64,000 bases of DNA, from the NCBI RefSeq assembly GCF_900107795.1, contig NZ_FNRL01000002.1:1-64000 (forward strand), written 5' to 3'. This DNA comes from Chitinophaga terrae (ex Kim and Jung 2007). Its GTDB lineage: Bacteria; Bacteroidota; Bacteroidia; Chitinophagales; Chitinophagaceae. The position numbers were made by a program, and so were the translations under genes. This document shows positions 15,235-24,480 of the stretch, one piece after another; position 1 is the first letter of the stretch; each line of letters opens with the position of its first letter. A model generated the notes under the pieces. The model did no database searches. It saw only the letters and a program-made list of their open reading frames with translations, and was not told where the DNA came from.

Positions 15235-16482
15235 ATGGATAGAAAATTAGAAAAGAAGTTCTGGAGTAAAAAGCGCATCATGATGATAGGAGGTGGTGCA
15301 GCAATCGCCTTGTTGCTTTTGTATACGCTGATCTTTGCCGACCATCGGGCTACCCTGAACGTAGAAAAAGATAAAATAACCATTGCGACGGTAAAGAAAG
15401 GAACTTTCGATGTTTATATAGCTGTTACTGCTGTAGTAATGCCCCTTAAAACTATCCGCCTGGATGCCATTGAAGGAGGATATGTGAGCCGCAAATACCT
15501 GGAAGGCGGAAGCATGGTAAAAGCCGGCGATTCGATCCTGAAACTGGATAACCAGCATATGATGATGGATTTCGTTAACCACGAAACAGAGATCTACCGC
15601 CTGCGTAACGAATTGCAGAACACCAGGCTGCAGATCCGGCAACAGGAGTTTACCATGCAGCAGGCTATCTCGGAGCTGGATATGAAGATCAATACAGCCA
15701 AGGACCTGTACGACAGGAACAAGCAGCTTGTTGAAGAAAAGATCATCGCCCGCCAGGAGTTCAATAAGAACAAATATGAGCTGGAAGGACTGCTGCGTCA
15801 GAAAGAGATACAGCAGGAATCGCAGAAGTACCAGCTTGAAAACGCCCGGACACAGATATCGCAGCTGGAAGGTACCCTGGCCCGCACCCAGCAGAACCTG
15901 GAACTCATGCGCCAGAACCTGAACAGCCTGATAGTAAGGGCCCCTGTTTCCGGTCAGCTGTCCAGCATCGATGTAGAAGTTGGGTCCAGCATTACCGCCG
16001 GCCAGAACATCGGGCAGATCGACGATCTGAATGGTTTCAAACTGAGGGCGGATATAGATGAGCACTATGTTTCACAGGTTTTCCCTGGTTTGAAAGCCAC
16101 TTTCGAATTCGACGGCAAAACTTACGACATGGTGGTTACCAAAGTATATCCAGAGGTTAAAAGCGGTCGTTTCCAGGCAGATATGAATTTCGAAAAAGAA
16201 ACACCCCAGGGAATACGCCGCGGACAGTCTTCGCCTATCCGCCTGGTACTGGGCAAATCGGCAGAAGCTATCCTGCTGCCGTTGGGAGGATTTTTCAGCG
16301 ATACAGGAGGCAACTGGGTTTATGTACTCGATAAAAGCGGCAACAAAGCCGTTAAACGCAATATTTCGCTGGGTAGAAAAAATCCTTTGTATTTTGAAGT
16401 ATTGGACGGTTTGCAACCCGGCGACCAGGTTATTGTTTCTTCTTATGAGAACTTCGGAAATAAAGACGTTTTATCTTTTTAA
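15235..16482 (+). CDS. Membrane fusion (HlyD/MacA-type) efflux adaptor
   Basis: 415 residues from the ATG at 15235; upstream codons in frame belong to the promoter region. It has one N-terminal membrane anchor (~15-33). A biotinyl-lipoyl half (YVSRKYLEGGSMVKAGDSIL) and its partner (LIVRAPVSGQLSSIDVEVGS) flank a long coiled-coil hairpin (~residues 110-225, rich in Gln, Glu and Leu). A beta-barrel and membrane-proximal domain follow. The adaptor should bridge the inner-membrane MacB-type permeases to the TolC protein encoded at 30140. It is the first gene of the exporter locus and lies 22 bases after the predicted sigma54 transcription start. Confidence 0.92.
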   Translation: MDRKLEKKFWSKKRIMMIGGGAAIALLLLYTLIFADHRATLNVEKDKITIATVKKGTFDVYIAVTAVVMPLKTIRLDAIEGGYVSRKYLEGGSMVKAGDSILKLDNQHMMMDFVNHETEIYRLRNELQNTRLQIRQQEFTMQQAISELDMKINTAKDLYDRNKQLVEEKIIARQEFNKNKYELEGLLRQKEIQQESQKYQLENARTQISQLEGTLARTQQNLELMRQNLNSLIVRAPVSGQLSSIDVEVGSSITAGQNIGQIDDLNGFKLRADIDEHYVSQVFPGLKATFEFDGKTYDMVVTKVYPEVKSGRFQADMNFEKETPQGIRRGQSSPIRLVLGKSAEAILLPLGGFFSDTGGNWVYVLDKSGNKAVKRNISLGRKNPLYFEVLDGLQPGDQVIVSSYENFGNKDVLSF

Positions 16483-16517
16483 CTATCATCCACTAATCAC
16501 AAAAATAAAGATCACTT

Positions 16518-17207
16518 ATGATTCGCACAGTCAACTTGCAAAAGCTGTTTACCACTGAAGAAGTAGAAACTACGGCCCTTAATGGAATCAACATGGAGGT
16601 GAATGATGGAGAGTTTGTAGCGATCATGGGTCCATCTGGTTGCGGAAAGTCTACATTGTTAAATATACTTGGCTTATTGGATAACCCTTCAGACGGTGAG
16701 TATCATTTCTGGGGTAAAGAAGTTGCCAGGATGAGCGAAAGACAAAGGGCCCAGTTGCGTAAAGGCTCTATTGGCTTTGTGTTCCAGAGCTTTAACCTGA
16801 TAGACGAGTTAACGGTTTTCGAAAACGTGGAGCTGCCCCTGTTATACCTGAAGGTGCCGGCTGCCGAACGTAAAGTAAGGGTAGAAGAAGTGCTGGAAAG
16901 AATGAACATCATGCACCGCCGCAACCACTTCCCCCAGCAGCTTTCCGGTGGTCAGCAGCAAAGGGTGGCAATTGCCAGGGCCGTTGTTGCAAAACCCAAC
17001 CTCATCCTGGCCGATGAGCCCACAGGAAACCTGGATTCAACCAACGGTGAAGAAGTAATGAAGTTATTGCAGGAATTGAATAATGCAGGTACCACCCTGA
17101 TAATGGTAACGCACTCTCCTTATGACGCCGGGTTTGCCCACAGGATCATTAACCTGTTCGACGGCCGGGTTGTGACAGAAAATATCAAAGAACAGTTTCA
17201 CGTGTGA
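16518..17207 (+). CDS. MacB/LolD-type ABC transporter ATPase (first)
   Basis: 229 residues. All ABC elements are present: Walker A GPSGCGKST, Q-loop VFQSFNLID, signature LSGGQQQRVAIARA, Walker B LILADEP and the H-loop VTHS. The DELTVFENVELPLLY segment is typical of LolD/MacB/FtsE-type ATPases that power mechanotransmission rather than direct substrate passage. It is cytoplasmic and would pair with one or more of the five permeases immediately downstream. It follows the adaptor by 35 bases. Confidence 0.95.
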   Translation: MIRTVNLQKLFTTEEVETTALNGINMEVNDGEFVAIMGPSGCGKSTLLNILGLLDNPSDGEYHFWGKEVARMSERQRAQLRKGSIGFVFQSFNLIDELTVFENVELPLLYLKVPAAERKVRVEEVLERMNIMHRRNHFPQQLSGGQQQRVAIARAVVAKPNLILADEPTGNLDSTNGEEVMKLLQELNNAGTTLIMVTHSPYDAGFAHRIINLFDGRVVTENIKEQFHV

Positions 17208-17234
17208 TTTCCTTCCGCCATTCTAAAATCAAAC

Positions 17235-19637
17235 ATGATGTTCAGGAACTATTTAAAGATCGCAATACGCCATCTGCAAAGGAACAAATTCATTACAGCG
17301 ATTAACGTAACCGGGTTGGCCGTAGGAATGGCCTGTTGCATTTTTATAGTACTTTATGTCAGAGATGAACTGAGCTTTGATAAATTTCATCACAACACCG
17401 GCAATATTTACAGGGTTACCCGGTTTATATCCCGCAATGGCGTAACAGAGTACGATGCGCCTACACAGATTGCCCTTGCGCCTGCGATCAGGAACGAGGT
17501 AAAAGGTTTGAAAGAAGTTACCCGCGTATTCATCCCCGGGGTACTCCAGATCCAGGTAAATGACAAAAAGATCAAAGAAACCAAGGTAAAATTTGTAGAT
17601 CCCGGCTATCTTAAAACTTTCAGCTTCGGGGTGCTTTCAGGAAAGAGCGCCGACCTGCTCAAAGCGCCATACACCGCCGTGCTGACCCAATCGGCCGCCC
17701 GCAAGTATTTCGGCAATGAATCGCCCATCGGTAAAAGCATGCTGGTAAGCAACAGCTATAACTGCCTGGTGACCGGCGTCATGCAGGACATGCCGCAGAA
17801 TACAGATATAGGAACAGATGTGGCGATATCATTTTCCACTTTTCTTTCAGAATCACTGAAAGCAGGGATCGATTATGAACAGCAATGGTTCAATTTCCTG
17901 GATAATCAAACATTTATCCAGGTAGATGAAAATGCCGATCTGGCGAATGTACAGCGGGATTTAACCGCCATGGCCGAACACTATACCGCCGGCATTTCCA
18001 GGCGGCTGGGAGTAAAATTCGGACTCAACCTGCAGCCGCTCAGTCATATTCACCAACGGCCGCAGGGCGATTTCGGCAAAGATAATATGCCAATGCTCTG
18101 GATCTACCTCGCAATTGGTGCTTTCATCATATTGATCGCCTGTTTCAACTTCATTAACCTGACCACAGCCAGGGCGCATGAAAGGGCCAGGGAAGTGGGG
18201 TTAAGAAAGGTATTGGGCGCCGAGAAAAAAAGCCTGGTACTGCAATTCCTCACAGAATCTTCCCTGATAAGTATTATTTCTTTAATCATCTCATTGTTGC
18301 TGGTAATAGCACTATTGCCGGCATTTAATACCATTGCAGCAAAAAATATAAAGCTAGGTTTAAGTATAGACAGCGTACTGTTGACTGGCCTGGTATTGTT
18401 AGCGGCGGTAGTAGGACTGCTGGCAGGCAGCTACCCCGCTTTTTATTTGTCTTCCCTGCTGCCCATAAAAGTGTTGAAAGGGAAATTCGCCACTTCCCAT
18501 TCAGGGATCTTCGTAAGGAAAGCCCTGGTTGTTTTCCAGTTTGCGGTTGCTGTAGCTATGATCATTTCTTCCTTTGTAGTTTATTCTCAATTAAAATACT
18601 GGTCAAATAAAAACCTGGGCTTTGATAAAGAGCACCTGGTAAATATCAGGATGGATGGCGTCAGCCCTGCGGTTGCTGATCACTATAAAGCAAAGTTGCT
18701 GGAACGCGCTGATGTAAAAAGCGCTTCCCTCAACAGCATGTTGCTGGGCAACAGCATTGATAGTAACAACCCGATCGTGGAAGAAGGCAAAGATGATAAG
18801 GAAGGATTTGTGGCAGGGATCATACATGGGGACTTCGACCTTGTGAAAACACTGAAACTTAAAATAATCGCAGGCCGGAATTTCGACCCGGCAATGAGAA
18901 CCGACAGCAACAACGCGTTTATTGTTAACGAAGCGGCGGTAAGAAGTTTCGGGTTTAAAGATCCTATTGGTCAGCGTATCGAATGGAGGCCCGGGAGTAA
19001 AGGGGTTCATGGAACTATCATAGGCGTGGTTGCGGATTTTAATTACCAGGATCTGAAAAAAGCGGTTACCCCGGTGTTATATATGATAAAACCGGAGTAC
19101 GCATCTAATCTTACCCTGCGCCTTGCACCGGGTAACCATACCGCCCAGTTAGCCGAGCTGGAAGAGCTCTGGAACAGCCTGTCTCCGGACCTTCTTTTCC
19201 AATATTCGTTCGTCGACCAGGACCTGCAAAACCTGTATAAAGGAGAAAGTACCCTTGGAAGACTATTCGGCATATTTTCAGGACTAACCATCCTGATCGC
19301 GTGCATTGGCCTTTTGGGACTTTCTATCCTGATCGCCCAACAAAGAACCAAGGAGATCGGAATCCGCAAGGTGCTGGGTGCATCTGCCGCTCATCTAAGC
19401 GTGCTGCTGACAAAGGATTTCCTTAAACTGGTACTGATCGGCAGCGTATTCGCCCTGCCGGTGGCCTACTTTGGAATGAATAGCTGGCTTCAGCGTTTTG
19501 TTTTCAGGGTATCGGTAGAATGGTGGATAATGGTTTTAGCGATCCTTATGGTAGTGATCATCGCTATTGTAACTATCAGCCTGCAGGCTGTCAAAGCTGC
19601 GCTTGTCAATCCCGTTGTTTCTCTTAAAACAGAATAG
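17235..19637 (+). CDS. MacB/FtsX-family ABC permease 1 of 5
   Basis: 800 residues (the second ATG, at 17238, is an equally good start). One membrane helix near the N-terminus (INVTGLAVGMACCIFIVLYV) is followed by a large periplasmic MacB_PCD domain, three helices from about residue 290 to 415, a second periplasmic domain, and three C-terminal helices. FtsX cores recur at HERAREVGLRKVLGAEKKSL and RTKEIGIRKVLGASAAHLSV. This duplicated architecture is the typical Bacteroidota form, about twice the size of E. coli MacB's permease part. It starts 27 bases after the ATPase. Confidence 0.93.
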   Translation: MMFRNYLKIAIRHLQRNKFITAINVTGLAVGMACCIFIVLYVRDELSFDKFHHNTGNIYRVTRFISRNGVTEYDAPTQIALAPAIRNEVKGLKEVTRVFIPGVLQIQVNDKKIKETKVKFVDPGYLKTFSFGVLSGKSADLLKAPYTAVLTQSAARKYFGNESPIGKSMLVSNSYNCLVTGVMQDMPQNTDIGTDVAISFSTFLSESLKAGIDYEQQWFNFLDNQTFIQVDENADLANVQRDLTAMAEHYTAGISRRLGVKFGLNLQPLSHIHQRPQGDFGKDNMPMLWIYLAIGAFIILIACFNFINLTTARAHERAREVGLRKVLGAEKKSLVLQFLTESSLISIISLIISLLLVIALLPAFNTIAAKNIKLGLSIDSVLLTGLVLLAAVVGLLAGSYPAFYLSSLLPIKVLKGKFATSHSGIFVRKALVVFQFAVAVAMIISSFVVYSQLKYWSNKNLGFDKEHLVNIRMDGVSPAVADHYKAKLLERADVKSASLNSMLLGNSIDSNNPIVEEGKDDKEGFVAGIIHGDFDLVKTLKLKIIAGRNFDPAMRTDSNNAFIVNEAAVRSFGFKDPIGQRIEWRPGSKGVHGTIIGVVADFNYQDLKKAVTPVLYMIKPEYASNLTLRLAPGNHTAQLAELEELWNSLSPDLLFQYSFVDQDLQNLYKGESTLGRLFGIFSGLTILIACIGLLGLSILIAQQRTKEIGIRKVLGASAAHLSVLLTKDFLKLVLIGSVFALPVAYFGMNSWLQRFVFRVSVEWWIMVLAILMVVIIAIVTISLQAVKAALVNPVVSLKTE

Positions 19638-19692
19638 GGATAGAATTTTTGACTATTGAATATTACGGGTTTTTACCTTAAATCTGAATACG

Positions 19693-22050
19693 ATGCTAAA
19701 GAGATACATAGTACTTGCTTTCCGAAACCTGCGCCGGCAAAGGTTATTCACCTTTATCAATATCGCGGGTCTGGCTATCAGTATGGCTGTGTGCCTGATG
19801 GTACTGGTCTCTTTGCATGAAACTTTCTCTTATGATAATTTTCATCCGCATGCCGGCAGGATATTCAGGGTCACCACAAAGGTGGAAACAACAGACGGAC
19901 GGAAATACCATATGGCCAGTACGCCATTGCCGCTGGGAGAGGCAATAAATGCGGGGTATAAAGACGTAGAGCAAGTAACCTCTGTTTATTCGGCACTGAT
20001 AGACGATGCTGCCGCCAATGGCAAAGAAATACCCGTAAGAGCTGCATTTACCAACGAGGCTTTTTTCAGGATTTTCGGGTTTAAACTGAAATGGGGAAAC
20101 GCTAATACCATATTTGCTGATCCTAACTCAATTGTGGTATCCGATAACCTCGCCCAACGCTATTTCGGCGCAGGCAATCCTGTAGGCAAGGTGATAAGGT
20201 TCAGTAAATATGGCAACTATACGATCAGCGGGGTATTGGAAACGCCTCCATCCCATTCCCATCTCGATTTCGATGCTTATGCTTCATTAGCCGCGGTGCC
20301 GGTACTGGAACAATCGAAAGCCTTGCCCCAGATGTTGCAAAGTTGGGACCAGGTACAGGGTGCGTATACCTATGTCCTGATGAAAGAGGGAAAAGGTAGC
20401 AAAGCGATAAACGACCTGTTGGCAGTAGAATCGCACAGGTACGATATAATGAAAAAGGAAAAAAGAGGCAGCCTTTCGTTTGCCTCACAACCTCTGAATA
20501 AGATAACCCCTTCACAGGAATTATACGATGATATTACAAGCAGCCCGCCATGGGGAAAAGTGCTGACAGAAGCGCTGGTAGCCCTGGGATTGCTTATCTG
20601 CGCGTGCTTCAACTACATTAACCTGACCATTGTAAGGTCATTGCAACGGGCAAAGGAAGTAGGCATCCAGAAGGTGAATGGTGCGCAACGCTGGCAGATC
20701 TTCCTGCAGTTCATCATTGAATCTGTTATTCTTTGCTTTTTATCGTTCATCCTGGCTATAACAATGCTCTCCATAGCACGCCCTGATCTCCGGATCTGGA
20801 ACGCTGAAATACTGCTTCTTTTCCTGGTGTTCAGTTTTGTGACCGGGGTGGTAGCGGGAATTATTCCTGCCTGGAGCCTGTCGTCTTTCCAGCCGGTGAA
20901 AGTACTGAAGAACATGGTAGACATTAAACTGTTCGGTGGTATTGGATTGCGGAAAACATTGATCGTCATCCAGTTTACACTGTCCATTGCCTCCATATTT
21001 TTCCTTATCACAGTTGCAAGGCAATTCTCCTATAAAGCAGTTGTGGATATGGGCTTTGCCAGGAAAGATATACTGGATGTGCCATTGGAGAAAACAAATT
21101 ATGAGCTGATCAAACAACGGATGCTGGGGTTAAAGGATGTAGAAGCCTGTACAGCTACTTCCGGAGTATTGGGAATGCCAAGGGAAACGCGTTTTTGCCG
21201 CATCAGGACCCGCGAGAACAAGGAGGGGATTGAATTTGGATACTATGCCACAGACAACGACTTTATTAAAACCATGCACCTGACCTTGGTGGCAGGAACT
21301 AACTTCCCTGCTGCAAACACAGACCAGGAGCGCTATATCGTAATCAATGAACGGGCTGCAGGTGCGCTGGGGAATAAAACTCCGGGAGAAGCGATAGGAC
21401 AAAACGTATGGCTGAATGATTCCACCCAGGTTAGCATCGTAGGCGTTTTAAAGAATTTCAATTACCAACCTATTGAAGTCGACATCCGCCCGATGGCTTT
21501 AAGATTTCTGCCCCAGGAGTTTACAAAGTTGCAGTTAAAGATGGCAAAGGGGGATAAACCGGCGCAAGTGGCTGCCGTACAGGATATATGGCAAAGCTTC
21601 AACCCCGGCAAGGAATGGAAGGCTGAATGGATGGATGAATCCCTGGCCGCCAGGAATGGGAGAGAGGTGGTTTCCATGTTGAGTTTCCTGGTGTTTATCT
21701 GCACATTGATCGCGGCATTAGGCCTGTTAGGCATTGTTTCATACACTTCATTTATCAGGAGAAAGGAAATAAGTGTTAGGAAAGTATTGGGAGCCGATGT
21801 CATCTCCCTGCTGGTACTGCTGTCCCAAAACTATCTGAAACTCATCTTTATTGCTGCGTTGATCGCCATGCCAATAGGAATACTGGGAAGTTCTTTCTTC
21901 CTGCGGATATTCGCCTACCGGGTTTCCCTGGGAATACTTCCAATGGCGCTTGGGTTTCTTGGGCTTTTTGTTTTGGCGCTTATTACCATCCTGTCACAGA
22001 CCTGGGCTACCGTTCAGGTAAACCCTGCTAAAAACCTAAGAAACGACTAA
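19693..22050 (+). CDS. MacB/FtsX-family ABC permease 2 of 5
   Basis: 785 residues with the same two-repeat plan as its neighbours: N-terminal anchor (FINIAGLAISMAVCLMVLVS), first periplasmic domain, three central helices, second periplasmic domain and three C-terminal helices. The FtsX cores are RAKEVGIQKVNGAQRWQIFL and RRKEISVRKVLGADVISLLV. The first is less canonical (VNGA instead of VLGA). A 55-base gap separates it from permease 1, and the next permease starts two bases after its stop codon. Confidence 0.93.
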   Translation: MLKRYIVLAFRNLRRQRLFTFINIAGLAISMAVCLMVLVSLHETFSYDNFHPHAGRIFRVTTKVETTDGRKYHMASTPLPLGEAINAGYKDVEQVTSVYSALIDDAAANGKEIPVRAAFTNEAFFRIFGFKLKWGNANTIFADPNSIVVSDNLAQRYFGAGNPVGKVIRFSKYGNYTISGVLETPPSHSHLDFDAYASLAAVPVLEQSKALPQMLQSWDQVQGAYTYVLMKEGKGSKAINDLLAVESHRYDIMKKEKRGSLSFASQPLNKITPSQELYDDITSSPPWGKVLTEALVALGLLICACFNYINLTIVRSLQRAKEVGIQKVNGAQRWQIFLQFIIESVILCFLSFILAITMLSIARPDLRIWNAEILLLFLVFSFVTGVVAGIIPAWSLSSFQPVKVLKNMVDIKLFGGIGLRKTLIVIQFTLSIASIFFLITVARQFSYKAVVDMGFARKDILDVPLEKTNYELIKQRMLGLKDVEACTATSGVLGMPRETRFCRIRTRENKEGIEFGYYATDNDFIKTMHLTLVAGTNFPAANTDQERYIVINERAAGALGNKTPGEAIGQNVWLNDSTQVSIVGVLKNFNYQPIEVDIRPMALRFLPQEFTKLQLKMAKGDKPAQVAAVQDIWQSFNPGKEWKAEWMDESLAARNGREVVSMLSFLVFICTLIAALGLLGIVSYTSFIRRKEISVRKVLGADVISLLVLLSQNYLKLIFIAALIAMPIGILGSSFFLRIFAYRVSLGILPMALGFLGLFVLALITILSQTWATVQVNPAKNLRND

Positions 22051-22052
22051 CT

Positions 22053-24422
22053 ATGCTGCTTGCAAACTACATAAGGATCGCATGGAGGAATCTAAGGAGC
22101 AAAACGCTTTATAGCAGTATAAAGATCGGAAGCCTGGCTACCGGTCTCAGTGTTGCTATACTGATCCTGCTGTATATGGCCCATGAGCTGAGTTACGACA
22201 GGTGGCAAAAAGACAGCGACAGGATCTTTTGCCTGGCAACCAGGATAAAGCTGGATAAGGATACGATCCAAACCAACGGGTATAGCTATGAGGCAGCCAC
22301 TATGATCCGCGACCAGAACAAGCAGGTAGAGTCGTTCCTTCGCATTACAGGATCATTATCCCAGGGCGCAAGCATCCAGTCGGTTACTGATCCGGCCCTG
22401 AGAGAGAATGCCGGCAATATTTATTTTACCGACCCTAACTTTTTTACTTTCTTTTCTTTCCGCCTGCTGGAAGGCAATAAGGAAGAAGTGCTGAAGCACC
22501 CCTTTAGCATTGTGGTCAGCGAACGCATTGCCAGGAAGTTTTTTAAGGGCGCTTCGGCAGTGGGGCAGTCGTTGCTCTATAACGGGGAAAATACTTTCCT
22601 GGTAACAGGCGTAATGGAAGATGCGCCATCCAATGCCAATCTGAAGGCCGACTACCTGATGTCGGCAAACAGTATCAGCGGCATAGAAAAGATCGGTACA
22701 TTGCTGAACACATCCGGGAATTTCGGAGGGCCGTTCAACCTATACCTTAAACTGACCGACAAAAGCCAGCAGGCGCAGGTTGCAGCAAATATCTCCCGCC
22801 TGGCCGACGCTTCGGGCCTTCCCGGCAAGGTCTTGCTTCGCCCGCTGACCAGCCTGCAGAAAGAAATATCTCCCAATTTCAGGTATCTAAGCCTTTTCCC
22901 GCTGGTAGCGGGCCTGGTTTTGCTGATGGCGCTGATCAACTATATGAGCCTTTCCACCGCCCGCGCTATTGGCAGGGCGAAGGAAATTGCCGTAAGAAAA
23001 ACGCTGGGAGCAAATTACAAACACATTGCCTGGCAGTTCTATATCGAATCCGGCCTGTATGCCTTCATCGCATTTGGAGTTGCGTTAGTAATGGTTTTGT
23101 GGTTCAACCGGCCGTTAATAAGATACCTGGAAGTAGATATAGATACCGGTTTCCTTTTTCAACCATTAGCCTTTATTATCTACCTGGGATTGCTTGCCAT
23201 AACAGTTTTGCTGGCAGGAAGTTATCCTGCTTTTATCTTGTCGAGATACCAGGCTGCTGTTGTAAAGCCATCGGAAAAAGACAAGAACACCAGGAAAGTG
23301 ATGACAATAGCGCAATTCCTGGTAGCCGGTGTACTGATCGTTTGCTGCGTCGTTATCCGGGAGCAACTGGATTATTTCAGGAATGCCAATACGGGGATAG
23401 AGAAGGACCGGGTAGTGATGGTTCCCTTCCAGGAGTCGATGGGCGCTCATTATCCCGCCTTCAGGCAGCAGGTGGCCGCGCTGAACGGGGTAACGGCAAC
23501 GGGTACTGCAAGGTATCCCCTGTACGAGGGCGAGGATATGTGGTTCATAAACCAGGAAAAGGATAAGTCGCAAACCCTGGTATCGGTGATCCAGGTTGAC
23601 CAGGCTTTGATGGCTATGACAGATATGAAGTGGAAGGACAGGCCGGTCAGCAATTTTATATCCGATCAGCCCAAGGCGGTTGTGTTAAATGAAACGGCGG
23701 TTAAATACCTGAAACTAGGGGATGCGCCGGTAGGAAAGTTTGTCCCTTTCGGGCCCGATAACCGGCAGGTTATAGGAGTGGTAAAGGACTTCAATTTCCG
23801 TTCGCTGAGATCTGAGATCACTCCCCTGGCCTTGTTCGTGGAAAAAGAAAATTCCACGGCCTGGGGTGTTAGTAATCCTGGTTGTTTGTTTATTAAACTG
23901 GGGCCTAACCAGTCAATTCCCCGGCTGCTGGCGGATGTTAAAAAGATCTTCGAGCGGTTCGACCCGCGGTCGGCGTTTGAATATAAGTTCCTGGACGAAA
24001 CTTTCAATAAGATGTACCGGGCAGAAGACCAGTTAAGAAGGCTGTTCGACATTTTTACCCTCTTAACCATCATTATTGCCGCTTCGGGATTGCTGGGCCT
24101 GGCCACTTTTTCGGCAGAATTAAGGACCAGGGAAGTGGGTATCCGGAAGGTTCTGGGAGCAAATGTTTCCCAGCTGGTGTTACTATTATCAAAAGAATTT
24201 ATTAAACTGGTGTTCGTTTCATTGGTGATCGCTACTCCCATAGCCTGGTACCTGATGAAACAATGGCTTCAACAATTTGCTTATCGCACTGAAATGAAGT
24301 GGTGGATGTTCGCTGTGTCGGCCGCCCTGGTATTGACTATAGCGATTATTGCAGTAGGTGGTCAGGTGCTGAAATCTGCTTTACGTAACCCAGTAAAATC
24401 ATTAAAAATAACAAGTGATTAG
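22053..24422 (+). CDS. MacB/FtsX-family ABC permease 3 of 5
   Basis: 789 residues of the same duplicated MacB/FtsX layout. The FtsX cores are GRAKEIAVRKTLGANYKHIA and RTREVGIRKVLGANVSQLVL. The N-terminal anchor begins SSIKIGSLATGLSVAILILL. It starts two bases after permease 2, implying coupled translation. A hairpin with a T-run follows its stop codon, so transcription may be reduced before permease 4. Confidence 0.93.
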   Translation: MLLANYIRIAWRNLRSKTLYSSIKIGSLATGLSVAILILLYMAHELSYDRWQKDSDRIFCLATRIKLDKDTIQTNGYSYEAATMIRDQNKQVESFLRITGSLSQGASIQSVTDPALRENAGNIYFTDPNFFTFFSFRLLEGNKEEVLKHPFSIVVSERIARKFFKGASAVGQSLLYNGENTFLVTGVMEDAPSNANLKADYLMSANSISGIEKIGTLLNTSGNFGGPFNLYLKLTDKSQQAQVAANISRLADASGLPGKVLLRPLTSLQKEISPNFRYLSLFPLVAGLVLLMALINYMSLSTARAIGRAKEIAVRKTLGANYKHIAWQFYIESGLYAFIAFGVALVMVLWFNRPLIRYLEVDIDTGFLFQPLAFIIYLGLLAITVLLAGSYPAFILSRYQAAVVKPSEKDKNTRKVMTIAQFLVAGVLIVCCVVIREQLDYFRNANTGIEKDRVVMVPFQESMGAHYPAFRQQVAALNGVTATGTARYPLYEGEDMWFINQEKDKSQTLVSVIQVDQALMAMTDMKWKDRPVSNFISDQPKAVVLNETAVKYLKLGDAPVGKFVPFGPDNRQVIGVVKDFNFRSLRSEITPLALFVEKENSTAWGVSNPGCLFIKLGPNQSIPRLLADVKKIFERFDPRSAFEYKFLDETFNKMYRAEDQLRRLFDIFTLLTIIIAASGLLGLATFSAELRTREVGIRKVLGANVSQLVLLLSKEFIKLVFVSLVIATPIAWYLMKQWLQQFAYRTEMKWWMFAVSAALVLTIAIIAVGGQVLKSALRNPVKSLKITSD

Positions 24423-24427
24423 AGAAT

Positions 24428-24458
24428 CGGAGTGTGTTTCTACACGCCCCGCTTTTTT
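24428..24458 (+). terminator. Hairpin with T-run inside the permease array
   Basis: CGG-A-GTGTGT (24428-24437) pairs with ACACGC-C-CCG (24442-24451), one mismatch and one G-T pair, around a four-base loop; a T-run follows (24453-24458). It lies six bases after the stop codon of permease 3 and before permease 4. It may act as a partial terminator that lowers expression of the distal genes. Confidence 0.6.
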
Positions 24459-24480
24459 GTCATGATAAATATTTCATAGT

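Noticed and set aside
15247..16065. 272-codon open frame on the minus strand opposite the first efflux adaptor
   Set aside because: Fully antisense to a well supported adaptor gene, with low-complexity content typical of a reverse-strand shadow.
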